The translations under genes were made by a program, and so were the position numbers. This document shows, piece by piece, positions 16,847 through 25,642 of a stretch of DNA of 64,000 nt. Origin of the DNA: SAR324 cluster bacterium (GTDB taxonomy: Bacteria > SAR324 > XYD2-FULL-50-16); assembly GCA_028282885.1 (NCBI GenBank), contig JANQGX010000025.1, forward strand, positions 1-64,000, read 5' to 3'. Below the pieces are notes generated by a model. It did no database searches and was not told the DNA's origin. It saw only the letters and a list, made by a program, of their open reading frames with translations. Positions within the stretch are counted from its first letter, which is position 1. Every line of letters starts with the position of its first letter.

Positions 16847-17818
16847 ATGATAAAAACGGCCTTGATCTGCACCATTTTTTTGTTTGTATCCTTCGGAATT
16901 CAGGGGAAAACATATTTTGATTATAGAGTGATTCGAATTGATGAAGAGTTGGTGGTTTGCCTGGACAGGATGAAACTTCGTCAACAACCGGATTTAAGTT
17001 CACCTACGATTCGATTGTTAAGTAAAGGGGAGACGGTCTACTTTACCGGCAATATGGACAGGAAAGACGAAAGTACCCCCGTGACTATAAATGGGATTCA
17101 TTTTGACTATCGGTTTTACCACGTTAGACTGAAAGAGGGGACAAAAGGCTGGGTGCATGGTAGTGGGTTGATTTATAAAGATTTATATCAGAACGACCGG
17201 ATTGATATTCTCAATGTCGGAGACAATGAAATATCGATAGTTAAACTCAAATTGCACAACTGGATAGGGCTTTTCGACATTGACGGTTCCTATGAACTGA
17301 AAAAAGTGATGTTACGCAGCAAACCCGGCACATACGGTGGCGAAGCTTTTGGAACAACGTTTGTCACGACAAACCTGGGTCAGCCGGTGATGCTCATTCG
17401 AAATTTGATTCCACAACAAATCGGTAAAGTAGAAACTGCCCATCAGTTTGTCGGGAAAGAGGATATAGTGCCCGGGAGACATAAACTGGAGTTTCTGGGA
17501 ACCAGGTATGAACTTGAGGAAAAGAAAACATACACTTTTGTCGAGTACGACGGTGTATACCGGGATTATGGTTTCGAATTGACACTCCATAAATATGGTA
17601 AAAATGGGAGCGTAACCTCAAGCGTGGTCTCCCGATCAATATCCGGTCAGCATAGGTTCGTATGGGCAGGTGACATCGATGGAGACGGGGAGTTGGATCT
17701 GTTGGTGGATCGAGATAATGTCGCTTGGGGCGAGATCAATCTCCTTTTGTCATCCAAAGCGACGGGAGATGATCTTGTTAAAAATGTGGCAAACACAAAC
17801 TCCTGGTCCATGAACTAA
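16847..17818 (+). CDS. secreted SH3-domain protein
   Basis: 323 residues with a signal peptide (MIKTALICTIFLFVSFGIQG). Residues about 40-110 look like a bacterial SH3 domain (LRQQPDLSSPTIRLLSKGE, KGWVHGSGL), a module often used to bind cell-wall peptides. The central 180 residues are unassigned beta-rich sequence. Near residue 275 DIDGDGELDLLVD has the spacing of a calcium-binding DxDxDG loop, as in FG-GAP or dockerin repeats. A strong AAGGAGCG precedes the ATG. It is probably periplasmic; function unknown, and no functional link to its neighbours is evident. Confidence 0.75.
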   Translation: MIKTALICTIFLFVSFGIQGKTYFDYRVIRIDEELVVCLDRMKLRQQPDLSSPTIRLLSKGETVYFTGNMDRKDESTPVTINGIHFDYRFYHVRLKEGTKGWVHGSGLIYKDLYQNDRIDILNVGDNEISIVKLKLHNWIGLFDIDGSYELKKVMLRSKPGTYGGEAFGTTFVTTNLGQPVMLIRNLIPQQIGKVETAHQFVGKEDIVPGRHKLEFLGTRYELEEKKTYTFVEYDGVYRDYGFELTLHKYGKNGSVTSSVVSRSISGQHRFVWAGDIDGDGELDLLVDRDNVAWGEINLLLSSKATGDDLVKNVANTNSWSMN

Positions 17819-18234
17819 AATTACTCCAAAACTGATATGCAGTCACCAATCTGCCGGCAATGATCTCTCGTTGGTGTTGTTAACTCAACTTGCCGGACTA
17901 AAGGATTGATTCGACAAATCAACCAGTTTCGGTTAACGATGGCCCAAGGTAAAAACAGCGTATCGATAGTTCTCCCGGCGATAGCCTCTGAGTATCGTAT
18001 TGGTTTATTAATTTGCTCTATTGCCGATGCCAATATTCACAAGAGGGCATCCATAGACTTCAAACTGGGCCGGCAATTTTGGCTCAAAATGGACTACCGT
18101 AATGTTTACAGGAGAATGTGTCTTTAAATTCATCCGATTATGAGCCTTGCAGAGACCTTTTGAGCATCAAAAATCCTATTGTGGTAAAAAAACAATTGCA
18201 TTTGAATTGAATTGGGAGAAAATCCCTATAATTT
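17819..18234. other. no supported gene
   Basis: Short open frames exist on both strands but none has a plausible start with family resemblance. It may contain eroded parts of the IS1634 copy recognised just downstream. Confidence 0.3.
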
Positions 18235-18486
18235 CCACCACTCGCTCCCGAATTTCGGGGCTTAATGACACCGATGTATCATTGGCCATCTTGCCGTATC
18301 GAGGCCCATGTCAAAATCTGTATGCTTGTGCTTCTGCTGGAACACCTTGCCAAGCTTGAATGCGGCAGACCCTGGAACCGGATTCGGTGTTCCCTGGAGA
18401 AACTGAAGGTCACAGAATTTATTGATTTAAATCATCGCGTGCTTTTGCGCAACCAACTACCTCGGGACACATCAAACTATACTTAA
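18235..18486 (+). mobile_element. IS1634-type transposase C-terminal remnant
   Basis: The frame ending at 18486 reads MTPMYHW..RIEAHVKICML, then LLEHLAKLECG and WNRIRCSLEKLK. This matches the C-terminal end of IS1634/IS4-like transposases (LRPVYHR..RIRAHVxxC, ACGDTWxxIRxxLxxLK). The DDE core and terminal repeats are missing, so it is a relic. Confidence 0.55.
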
Positions 18487-18670
18487 ATCATTAAAGATTA
18501 GGCCGCCCAAACAGGTAGTTCACCTGGAACAAACAACCTGAATTTCGTGGACACACGCCGAAATTCAGCTATCCGCGCAAGGTCTTAACTGGCCAGCGCT
18601 CACGGAGATTCGTTGGTTTACTCACCGCAAACCCAAGCCTGAGAGAATTTTTAAATCCATTGAGGACCAC

Positions 18671-19243
18671 GTGAAAACAAACAATCCATTTATTAGTTAC
18701 TGCAATCAGATTGCCGTACTGAATGAAGAGGCTGAAAAAGCATTTCTGGCGCAGCTCACGCACAAAACATACGTCAAAAATGAGCGGATTATCGCAGAAG
18801 GTGAGTACTGCAGGCGTTTATATTTTATAGAATCCGGACTCATTAAGCTGTGCCATTTAAAGGAAAACGGTACCGTAATTCTTAGGTTTTTTGCTGAAAA
18901 TTCATGGTTTACCGTGTTGGATAGTTTTTTACTTCAAACAACGAGTGACAAATTCATTGATGCAATTGAACAATCACTCATTTGGTCTATTGCACACCAA
19001 GACCTGGAAAAACTCTCTCGGGAGCATCATTGTATTGAGCGTCTTTACAGAAAATTAATTTCGATGGCGTCTGTCAATATGATGAATCGTCTGCAGGACA
19101 TGCTTATTAAATCAGCGAAACAGCGATATGAGATTTTCTTGCAAGAGAATAAAAAGTATATCAATAGAATAAATTTAGGAGATGTTGCAGGCTACATTGG
19201 GATTACACAAGTATCTTTAAGCAGAATAAGAAAACTGAGTTGA
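18671..19243 (+). CDS. Crp/Fnr-family regulator, small type
   Basis: 190 residues from a GTG start preceded by GAGGA. Residues 20-120 form a cNMP-binding-type sensor fold (ERIIAEGEYCRRLYFIESGL). The C-terminal winged helix is compact (LGDVAGYIGITQVSLSRIRK), the pattern common in Bacteroidetes Crp-like proteins (YLGIxxxxLSRIRK). No conserved cysteine set for an iron-sulfur cluster is visible, so it is not an oxygen-sensing Fnr. It lies 37 bases before the ferredoxin-like gene and probably controls it. The Bacteroidetes-like form hints at transfer (inference). Confidence 0.8.
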   Translation: MKTNNPFISYCNQIAVLNEEAEKAFLAQLTHKTYVKNERIIAEGEYCRRLYFIESGLIKLCHLKENGTVILRFFAENSWFTVLDSFLLQTTSDKFIDAIEQSLIWSIAHQDLEKLSREHHCIERLYRKLISMASVNMMNRLQDMLIKSAKQRYEIFLQENKKYINRINLGDVAGYIGITQVSLSRIRKLS

Positions 19244-19279
19244 TTTTTTATCATATGTTAAACAACTCATTCCTTTGTA

Positions 19280-20371
19280 ATGATAATCGGTAATATACAG
19301 GGTTTAACTGCAGATTCAGAAAACAAATCTGGTTCAAACTGCTCCTCGAATCATATCGAACTTACGCAAATGGGTAAAGAAATGAACGTCATTGACAAAG
19401 TTATTCTGAAGAAGATCCAGAGTAAAGTTTCCCACTGGTTTGATTTGGAACGTTCTCTGGCAAAAGTTCCGAATTCCTACGGGGCAGTTGAAGGATCTCC
19501 CGAGAAATCCTGGCCCAATCCTGAGAAAATACCTTTGGGCGGAGAAGTTCCTTTTAGCATCAAAAACTATTTTATTGTAGGCAAGTATTTAAAATCATCG
19601 ATCCATCAAGGCGTTAAGGCCATTCAATCATTGGATCAAAATCCCTCTACTCCTAAGTCAACGATCAGTCCGGATGATTTGGATACATTCGAAAATCAGG
19701 CGAAGACCTTGGGCATTGGTGTGATAGGCTATGCAAAACTACCTCGTCAAGTGATTTTCAAAGATAGGGCGGTAATCTATGACAACGTTATCGTTCTCTT
19801 AAAAGAAATGAATAGAGATAAAATAGCCAAAGCACCGAGTGTTGAAACATTTAAGATGGTGATGGGAACTTACGACTCACTGAGCAAGACAGTTAATACC
19901 TTGTCCGGATACCTCAGGAAGATGGGATACGGCGCGCAGGGAGGATATCCTCTTGGTGGACTCACTCTTTTTCCACCATTGGCCGCTGCTGCTGGTCTGG
20001 GTTGGAATGGCAGACATGGTTTGTTGATAACACCGCAATATGGCCCCAGGCAGAGAATAGCTGCTATCTACACCAGCATCGACAACCTTCCGTTTTCAAA
20101 AACTAATAATCATGCTTGGATTGGGGATTTCTGTGACACCTGTGGACGATGCATTCGTACTTGTCCTGCGAAAGCAATTCATAAAGAATCTCTCATTCAC
20201 AAATCGGGGCGAAGAACGCACATTACCAGGGATAAATGTCTTCCCTTTTTCGTAAATAAACAGGGCTGCACCGTTTGTGTAAAGGAATGCACGTTCAACA
20301 GGAAGAATTATGAAGACATCCAAAAATCGTTCTTGCACATGCAGGAGAAAAGGGTATCAAAGAATCACTAA
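19280..20371 (+). CDS. double-[4Fe-4S] protein, QueG/reductive-dehalogenase-like
   Basis: 363 residues from ATG 19280; ATG 19382 with GGGTAAAG before it is an alternative that removes 34 residues of weakly conserved leader. The C-terminal part has CDTCGRCIRTCP and, after an insert, CLPFF....CTVCVKEC, two clusters arranged as in epoxyqueuosine reductase and cobalamin-dependent reductive dehalogenases. AAAAGLGWNGRHGLLITPQYGP is the segment that precedes the clusters in those families. No Tat signal is present, so it is cytoplasmic. Whether it binds cobalamin cannot be read here. Probably an electron-transfer reductase induced by the neighbouring Crp-like protein. Confidence 0.75.
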   Translation: MIIGNIQGLTADSENKSGSNCSSNHIELTQMGKEMNVIDKVILKKIQSKVSHWFDLERSLAKVPNSYGAVEGSPEKSWPNPEKIPLGGEVPFSIKNYFIVGKYLKSSIHQGVKAIQSLDQNPSTPKSTISPDDLDTFENQAKTLGIGVIGYAKLPRQVIFKDRAVIYDNVIVLLKEMNRDKIAKAPSVETFKMVMGTYDSLSKTVNTLSGYLRKMGYGAQGGYPLGGLTLFPPLAAAAGLGWNGRHGLLITPQYGPRQRIAAIYTSIDNLPFSKTNNHAWIGDFCDTCGRCIRTCPAKAIHKESLIHKSGRRTHITRDKCLPFFVNKQGCTVCVKECTFNRKNYEDIQKSFLHMQEKRVSKNH

Positions 20372-20894
20372 AAGCAACAAAATCTGTAGACCTTGCAAAT
20401 ACTAGCACCTGAACGCAAATCTCAAACAATAGTAAAAAACAGGATACCTGTCAGAGCACCTCCAATATTTCTAAATATGCTTGCAACAATCAGTGAAACT
20501 CTGTTGTTCAACACAATCGCTGTTCTTTCATAGCCAGGCATTTTGCTACGCTCATTCTGGATCATAGAGCTTGCAAGTCAGTATTCAAGCATTTGTTTGA
20601 ATACCATTCTCCAAATCATACACTTACTCCTTCAAAACCTAGCGCAAAAAATTGATTTCCTTTTCAGTCAAAGTCTTAAGATATTCAATGAATTAATGGG
20701 GCTCTCTTTCCAAGGATTTGTCTTTGATTCTTCCTCCCATCAAATCGCATAATTCAGTGATTAACATCTCCTTTTGTTGACTGTGTCTGTTCAGTTCCTT
20801 ATGCTACAGTCGGAAACCGTATAATTGTGAGGATAATCGCATTTCTTGTTTATACCAGGATTCAAGTTTTTGATCAGTTTTACGGACAATCAAA
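20372..20894. other. no supported gene
   Basis: About 520 bases between the ferredoxin-like gene and the sigma-54 activator. Only one 39-codon hydrophobic minus-strand frame (20422-20541) is visible, without a ribosome-binding site. The activator's own promoter presumably lies here, but I cannot point to clear elements. Confidence 0.3.
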
Positions 20895-22895
20895 ATGGAC
20901 ACAACTGATTTTCAAATCTATCGCAAAAAACTGAAACAAGTATGGGATAGATTTGCCGAAACGGGTGAAGTTACCCCCGGCATTATTCGAGAAGAAATCA
21001 CCGAATCGTGGAAACGATGCCGAGCCCACAATCTGGATCCTCGCACCGATCGAATAACTGCAACCTCAGACACTGACGAAAGAGAGCGGATCTTCCGGAC
21101 AAATCACGATCTGTTGATGGTGGCCAGGCCTTTTCTCAAGGGGCTTTATGATATTATTCGCAGCCTTGAATTTGTCGTTTTTCTGACAGATCGTGACGGC
21201 TTTATCCTGGAAGCTATGGGGGAAGGTGTTATTTGGGATTATTGCCAATACAGCAACGCTGCTGTGGGCAGCAGTTTCAACGAGCGCTACTCGGGAACCA
21301 CTGCCCCCGGGCTAGCCCTGATTCACGATAAACCGTACCAAATGATTGCAGAGGAACATTACCTATCAGCCATACATGTTGCGACCTGTGCAGCAGCTCC
21401 GATTCACAATGAAGCTGGAAAGGTTATTGGTTCATTGGATCTCACCGCCAGTTTTGAGGCAGCGCAGAAGCACCCACACACGCTGGGAATGATAGTTGCG
21501 GCTGCAAGAGTGATAGAGGATCAACTCAAATTACAACGGGAATGGGAAAGATCCTTTCTGGCCAACCAGTATTTAGAAGCAACAATGCAGTCGATGGAAA
21601 CAGGTATTATTGCCATGAACCGGGACGCTGCTATCACTCATATCAATCCCAAAATGGGCCGGATTCTTGGAATTTCGGCTTCTTCATATGTCGGGCAAAC
21701 GATAGATTCCATCATAAAAAATCCGATTCTCTTAAACGCAATCTCGCAAAACGAGGAGTTGGCCGAACAAGAAATCCAGTTTCACGAGTCTGTGAAGCAG
21801 GCTCGTTATATAACAAGCTACAGGCCTATCACCTCCCCAACCGGTAAGCAGTTGGGTAGTGTGATTTTGGTCCGGGAGCTGAAACGGGTCCGGGAGCTGG
21901 TTAGAAAGTTAGCTGGTTTTCAGGCTCGATATACATTTGATGACCTTAAGGGTGATAGCGAACAGATACAGCAGACGATCCATATGGCTCGTTCACTATC
22001 CAATAGCCCTTCCAACCTAATCATAAGCGGAGAGTCAGGTACCGGGAAGGAAATGCTTGCCCAGAGCATGCACAACAGCGGCCCGAATGCTGACGGACCT
22101 TTCGTGGCTATCAATTCAACTGCTATTCCCAGGGACTTGATTGAAAGTGAGCTCTTCGGGTATGAGGCTGGGACATTTACCGGTGCTGCCAAGGGAGGTC
22201 GACCCGGTAAATTTGAGTTGGCCTTCGGTGGAACTCTTTTTTTAGATGAAATTAACGGTATGTCGCTGGATATGCAGGCCAAACTTCTGCGCTGTATTGA
22301 AGAAAAGCGTTTTCAGCGACTGGGAGGAAAATCCTACCTTCCCCTGAACGCCCGCATTATAGCGGCCACAAACCATGACCTATTTGAAGAAACAGAGCAA
22401 CGGAATTTTCGCAGCGACTTGTACTACCGGCTCAACGTACTGGAAATTCATGTTCCACCATTGAGAGACCGCCAGGGTGATGTCGCAGTTCTCACCCATC
22501 TCTTTATTTCCGAAATCAGCCGCAAGCTCGGAAAATCGGTAGCAGGAATATCGCAGGAAGCACTGGCGTTGCTGGAAGCTGAGTCATGGCCCGGTAACGT
22601 CAGGCAACTGAAAAACTGGGTTGAACGTGCGGTCAACCTGACCCTGAACACTGAATTGAAGCCAGAGGATTTTCCCCTGGAATATAAAAAGGGTGAAAAG
22701 CCAATACAAGAACATTCCCGGAATCAGGTGACGAATCGTTTGAGTTCTGCAGAACGCGAGACCATTCAGCAGGCACTGCTTTCATGTGATGGCAATTTGT
22801 CACGTGCGGCCAAAGACCTCGGTATCGGTCGTTCGACACTTTACCGCAAGTTAAAGAAGTACAGCTTGTCCGTTAAAAAGGGTTTTACACTTTAA
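20895..22895 (+). CDS. AcoR-like sigma-54 activator (GAF-PAS-AAA+-Fis)
   Basis: 666 residues. Residues 1-60 are the AcoR-type N-terminus (EEITESWKRCRAHNLDP), followed by a GAF domain to about 215, a PAS domain 225-330, the AAA+ domain 345-585 and a Fis-type HTH at the C-terminus (NLSRAAKDLGIGRSTLYRKL). Walker A is GESGTGKE, Walker B is GTLFLDEI, and the sigma-54-contacting loop is GTFTGA instead of GAFTGA. It would bind DNA and drive open-complex formation at -24/-12 promoters in response to a ligand of the GAF domain. It converges on the aldehyde/alcohol operon, whose promoter at 29224-29239 is of sigma-54 type; control of that operon is inferred. Confidence 0.92.
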   Translation: MDTTDFQIYRKKLKQVWDRFAETGEVTPGIIREEITESWKRCRAHNLDPRTDRITATSDTDERERIFRTNHDLLMVARPFLKGLYDIIRSLEFVVFLTDRDGFILEAMGEGVIWDYCQYSNAAVGSSFNERYSGTTAPGLALIHDKPYQMIAEEHYLSAIHVATCAAAPIHNEAGKVIGSLDLTASFEAAQKHPHTLGMIVAAARVIEDQLKLQREWERSFLANQYLEATMQSMETGIIAMNRDAAITHINPKMGRILGISASSYVGQTIDSIIKNPILLNAISQNEELAEQEIQFHESVKQARYITSYRPITSPTGKQLGSVILVRELKRVRELVRKLAGFQARYTFDDLKGDSEQIQQTIHMARSLSNSPSNLIISGESGTGKEMLAQSMHNSGPNADGPFVAINSTAIPRDLIESELFGYEAGTFTGAAKGGRPGKFELAFGGTLFLDEINGMSLDMQAKLLRCIEEKRFQRLGGKSYLPLNARIIAATNHDLFEETEQRNFRSDLYYRLNVLEIHVPPLRDRQGDVAVLTHLFISEISRKLGKSVAGISQEALALLEAESWPGNVRQLKNWVERAVNLTLNTELKPEDFPLEYKKGEKPIQEHSRNQVTNRLSSAERETIQQALLSCDGNLSRAAKDLGIGRSTLYRKLKKYSLSVKKGFTL

Positions 22896-22915
22896 GCAAC
22901 ACCAGCCCCGTTTCT

Positions 22916-24763
22916 TCACTTTTCATACAGCGCCTCAAGTTCTTCTTCGTATACTTCAAGAATCCGTTTTCGCTTGGTCTTCATGGTGGGCGTCAAGTAA
23001 CCTTCTTCTATGGTTAAATCCCGGTCGATGATGATAAAATTTTTGATGGTTTCAAATTTTGCCAACCGTTTGTTTTTTTCTGTGATAATCGTCTCGACAC
23101 GTTCCCGGATCAGCGGATGCTGTGACAGATCGGCATAATCGCCAGTCAGATTCAGTTGCACAGCAGCATCTGCAAGAGCTTCGGGATCAAGTGCCACCAG
23201 CGCTGTCAGGTAACTTTTTCGATCCCCGAACACCAGAACATGGCCGATCAGAGGGTCCTCTTTGATCACGCTTTCAACGGCTGCAGGGGCAACATTCTTG
23301 CCTCCGGAAGTGATGATAATATCCTTGATACGGTCAGTTATCCGGAAGTATCCATCCATGTCTTTCTCTCCAATATCGCCGGAGTATAGCCATCCATTTC
23401 GGACAGTCTTTGCTGTTTCGTCCGGCTTGTTGTGATATCGAAGCATGACATTTGGCCCTTTCATGATCAACTCTCCATCAGGGGAAAGGTCTGTCTGCCC
23501 GCCGCCCCCGGGCCAGGAATCTCCGGGCCAGCTATTGCCGATACTTCCCAGCTTAACTCTCCCCGGTCGATTTGTCGTTGCGCCCCCGGTTTCGGTCATC
23601 CCATATAGTTCATAAATTGGCAGCCCCACACTCCAGAAAAATTCGTTAATCTCTTTAGAAAATGGCGCACCTCCGGCTACAAAAAACCGGATATTTCCAC
23701 CAAGGGCCATTTCATTTATATGGTGATAATTATTTTCCAGGTAATGCCGGTGAAGCCGGCGGTCATCATCGGAAACCACTGCCCCGTAAAGGTCCCCTTC
23801 AATAGCAACCTGGCTGGAGAGTTGCAGTGCTTTTTCAAATGATTCGGCAGACATCTGAACCAACGGCTCAACTTTTGCCCAGATAGTGGAATACACCTTT
23901 TCAAAAAAACGCGGTGTGGAACGACAGAAATGAGGTTTCACCAGGGTAAAGTCCTGTGCAACGGTTAGCAGGCTGCGAGCAAATGCGATTTTGACATCGC
24001 CTCGATAGATATCAAGGAACGCACCGGCAAACTGTTCAAAAATATGGGCCATTGGCAGGAAGGCCAGATCCGTCCATCCGGGTTTGATCGGTAACCAGGC
24101 GGCACCGGTACATACTGTATAGGTGATTGATTCATGGCTGTGTACCGCCCCCTTAGGCGTTCCCGTAGTGCCGGAGGTGTATATGTATGTGGCAACATCA
24201 GATAGCTTCCCATTCGATATTGAATCCTCAAATGCAGACTCCAGTTGTCCAGCTTCGGATGCACCAAGTTTCATCAAGTCCTCAAAGCTGATACATTGCT
24301 GATGACCACCGTCGTCACAACCAATCGTGACGATTTTCCTGACCTGGGGGCTGCCTGAAATGATGGCCAGCAGGCCGTCTCTTCTTTCTTCACCTTCGAT
24401 GAAAACAAAACGCGAGTCCAGATCATTGATGATATATTGCGCCTGCTCCGGTAAGAGATTGGGGTAGATGCTGCCGGTTTCACCGCCGATTGACAAGAGG
24501 GCTAGATCTGCCACGACCCATTCCGGTCTCGTCATTGCCATGATGCAGATACGATCTCCCTTTTCGGCTCCCAATGCCTTCAGGCCCATCCCCACCTGTT
24601 TGACCTGTGTATAAACCTCATTCCAGGTCATTCTTCTGGTTTTTCCTTTGACAGTATAAGGGGGGAAATCAGTATCAGTGCTATATATAAAGAGAGGTTC
24701 ATCGCTATGCTTTTCGGCTCGATTTCTGAAAATCTGAGTGATGGTTTTGTCCGCATCTTTCAT
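22916..24763 (-). CDS. long-chain acyl-CoA synthetase (AMP-forming)
   Basis: 615 residues, FadD15-like AMP-dependent synthetase making acyl-CoA from a fatty acid, ATP and CoA. Motifs in order: YTSGTTGTPKGAVHS (phosphate loop), a central segment with LPMAHIFEQ, YGMTETGG, WLYSGDIGEKD and KDIIITSGGKNVAP. Adenylating enzymes with this last sequence usually take medium to long chains. GGGAGATGAT leads into the ATG. It is the last gene of the operon, where it would activate the acid made by the aldehyde oxidoreductase. Confidence 0.92.
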   Translation of the reverse strand: MKDADKTITQIFRNRAEKHSDEPLFIYSTDTDFPPYTVKGKTRRMTWNEVYTQVKQVGMGLKALGAEKGDRICIMAMTRPEWVVADLALLSIGGETGSIYPNLLPEQAQYIINDLDSRFVFIEGEERRDGLLAIISGSPQVRKIVTIGCDDGGHQQCISFEDLMKLGASEAGQLESAFEDSISNGKLSDVATYIYTSGTTGTPKGAVHSHESITYTVCTGAAWLPIKPGWTDLAFLPMAHIFEQFAGAFLDIYRGDVKIAFARSLLTVAQDFTLVKPHFCRSTPRFFEKVYSTIWAKVEPLVQMSAESFEKALQLSSQVAIEGDLYGAVVSDDDRRLHRHYLENNYHHINEMALGGNIRFFVAGGAPFSKEINEFFWSVGLPIYELYGMTETGGATTNRPGRVKLGSIGNSWPGDSWPGGGGQTDLSPDGELIMKGPNVMLRYHNKPDETAKTVRNGWLYSGDIGEKDMDGYFRITDRIKDIIITSGGKNVAPAAVESVIKEDPLIGHVLVFGDRKSYLTALVALDPEALADAAVQLNLTGDYADLSQHPLIRERVETIITEKNKRLAKFETIKNFIIIDRDLTIEEGYLTPTMKTKRKRILEVYEEELEALYEK

Positions 24764-24869
24764 ATCATCTCCCGGAGAGGGTGGAAATAACGCAAGCAGT
24801 CTCAGCTGGTATTATCGCTGATGGGAAAACATCAATCACTGCCTCATCTGTTTTCAGTATCAGCAACGT

Positions 24870-25340
24870 TCAGGAAATAGCGTTGCCGTCATCATCTGTT
24901 TCGGTAAAGTCATAATTGCAATCAATCTCCGCATTGTGGTCGTTCCAGGAATTAATTCCCTGCATCATTTTAAATATCATAACCTTGGATCCTTCAACTT
25001 GATAGTCTGGAGATGAAAGTGCCTTCAGGGGACCAATTTCACCCTTGTTGAGTTTGGCCATCATGTCAAACGGGCAGGAGAAACGACCGATATATTCCTT
25101 TTTATCGAACGGTTCGTCCCGCAGCTCTTTCCAGGGAGCAAGTTGTGCCTCAAACGAGACACTCACACAATGCCCATTCTCGAACTCCCAGGTTGCTTTG
25201 CGGTCTTTTCCGTCAGGCCCGTCCCAGACCCTGAAAAACCATTTTTTATTCAGTTTCCTGGCTTTTTTAAGGTGTTTGTCAGATTCATTCAAATGATCTC
25301 TGCATTGCTCCACCCATGCTTTGCTATAGTATGTAACCAT
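24870..25340 (-). CDS. SCP2-like lipid-binding protein (tentative)
   Basis: 156 residues with no signal peptide or membrane helix. The order of segments (KKWFFRVWDGPDGKDRKATW, SVSFEAQLAPW, then ALSSPDYQVEGSKVMIFKMMQGINSW) resembles SCP2/sterol-carrier-type folds, where a beta-sheet covers a lipid tunnel. This assignment is tentative. AAAGGAGGAACAG precedes the ATG. Its place between the MoaD-like gene and the acyl-CoA synthetase suggests it carries a hydrophobic substrate or product between the operon's enzymes. Confidence 0.55.
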   Translation of the reverse strand: MVTYYSKAWVEQCRDHLNESDKHLKKARKLNKKWFFRVWDGPDGKDRKATWEFENGHCVSVSFEAQLAPWKELRDEPFDKKEYIGRFSCPFDMMAKLNKGEIGPLKALSSPDYQVEGSKVMIFKMMQGINSWNDHNAEIDCNYDFTETDDDGNAIS

Positions 25341-25399
25341 CTCTGTTCCTCCTTTCGCAGTTGTTTCAATCTCCGTATTCGGTCAACATCCCGAAACGC

Positions 25400-25642
25400 T
25401 CATCCGCCATGCGCCAGGGGCAAGACCCAGACATCATCACCCTGGTGCAGGATAGTGTTTAGTTGCGCCTTATAACGATTTACAACGATGATATGTGCCT
25501 CTTTTTCAGAAATTCCATAAGTATCCAACAGATCTGAAACCGTGGCCGGGCTTTCAATTGTAGCCCATTCCGTTTTCTGTTTGTTAACCGACTTGTAATG
25601 ACGGGTCAATCTGCCAGACAGCTTGATAGAAACGGTAATCAT
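25400..25642 (-). CDS. MoaD/ThiS-like small sulfur-carrier protein
   Basis: 80 residues with a beta-grasp pattern and the C-terminal diglycine (LPLAHGG) that is thiocarboxylated in MoaD/ThiS proteins. Its ATG overlaps the stop of the aldehyde oxidoreductase (ATGA). MoaD-like genes commonly accompany aldehyde ferredoxin oxidoreductases and probably supply dithiolene sulfur for the tungstopterin cofactor of this enzyme. Confidence 0.85.
   Translation of the reverse strand: MITVSIKLSGRLTRHYKSVNKQKTEWATIESPATVSDLLDTYGISEKEAHIIVVNRYKAQLNTILHQGDDVWVLPLAHGG

Noticed and set aside
19280..20371. Respiratory reductive dehalogenase
   Set aside because: Lacks a Tat signal and an RdhB-type membrane anchor gene; only the cluster layout is shared.
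20422..20541. 39-codon hydrophobic minus-strand frame
   Set aside because: No ribosome-binding site, no neighbour on that strand, and no family resemblance; AT-rich hydrophobic frames arise by chance.
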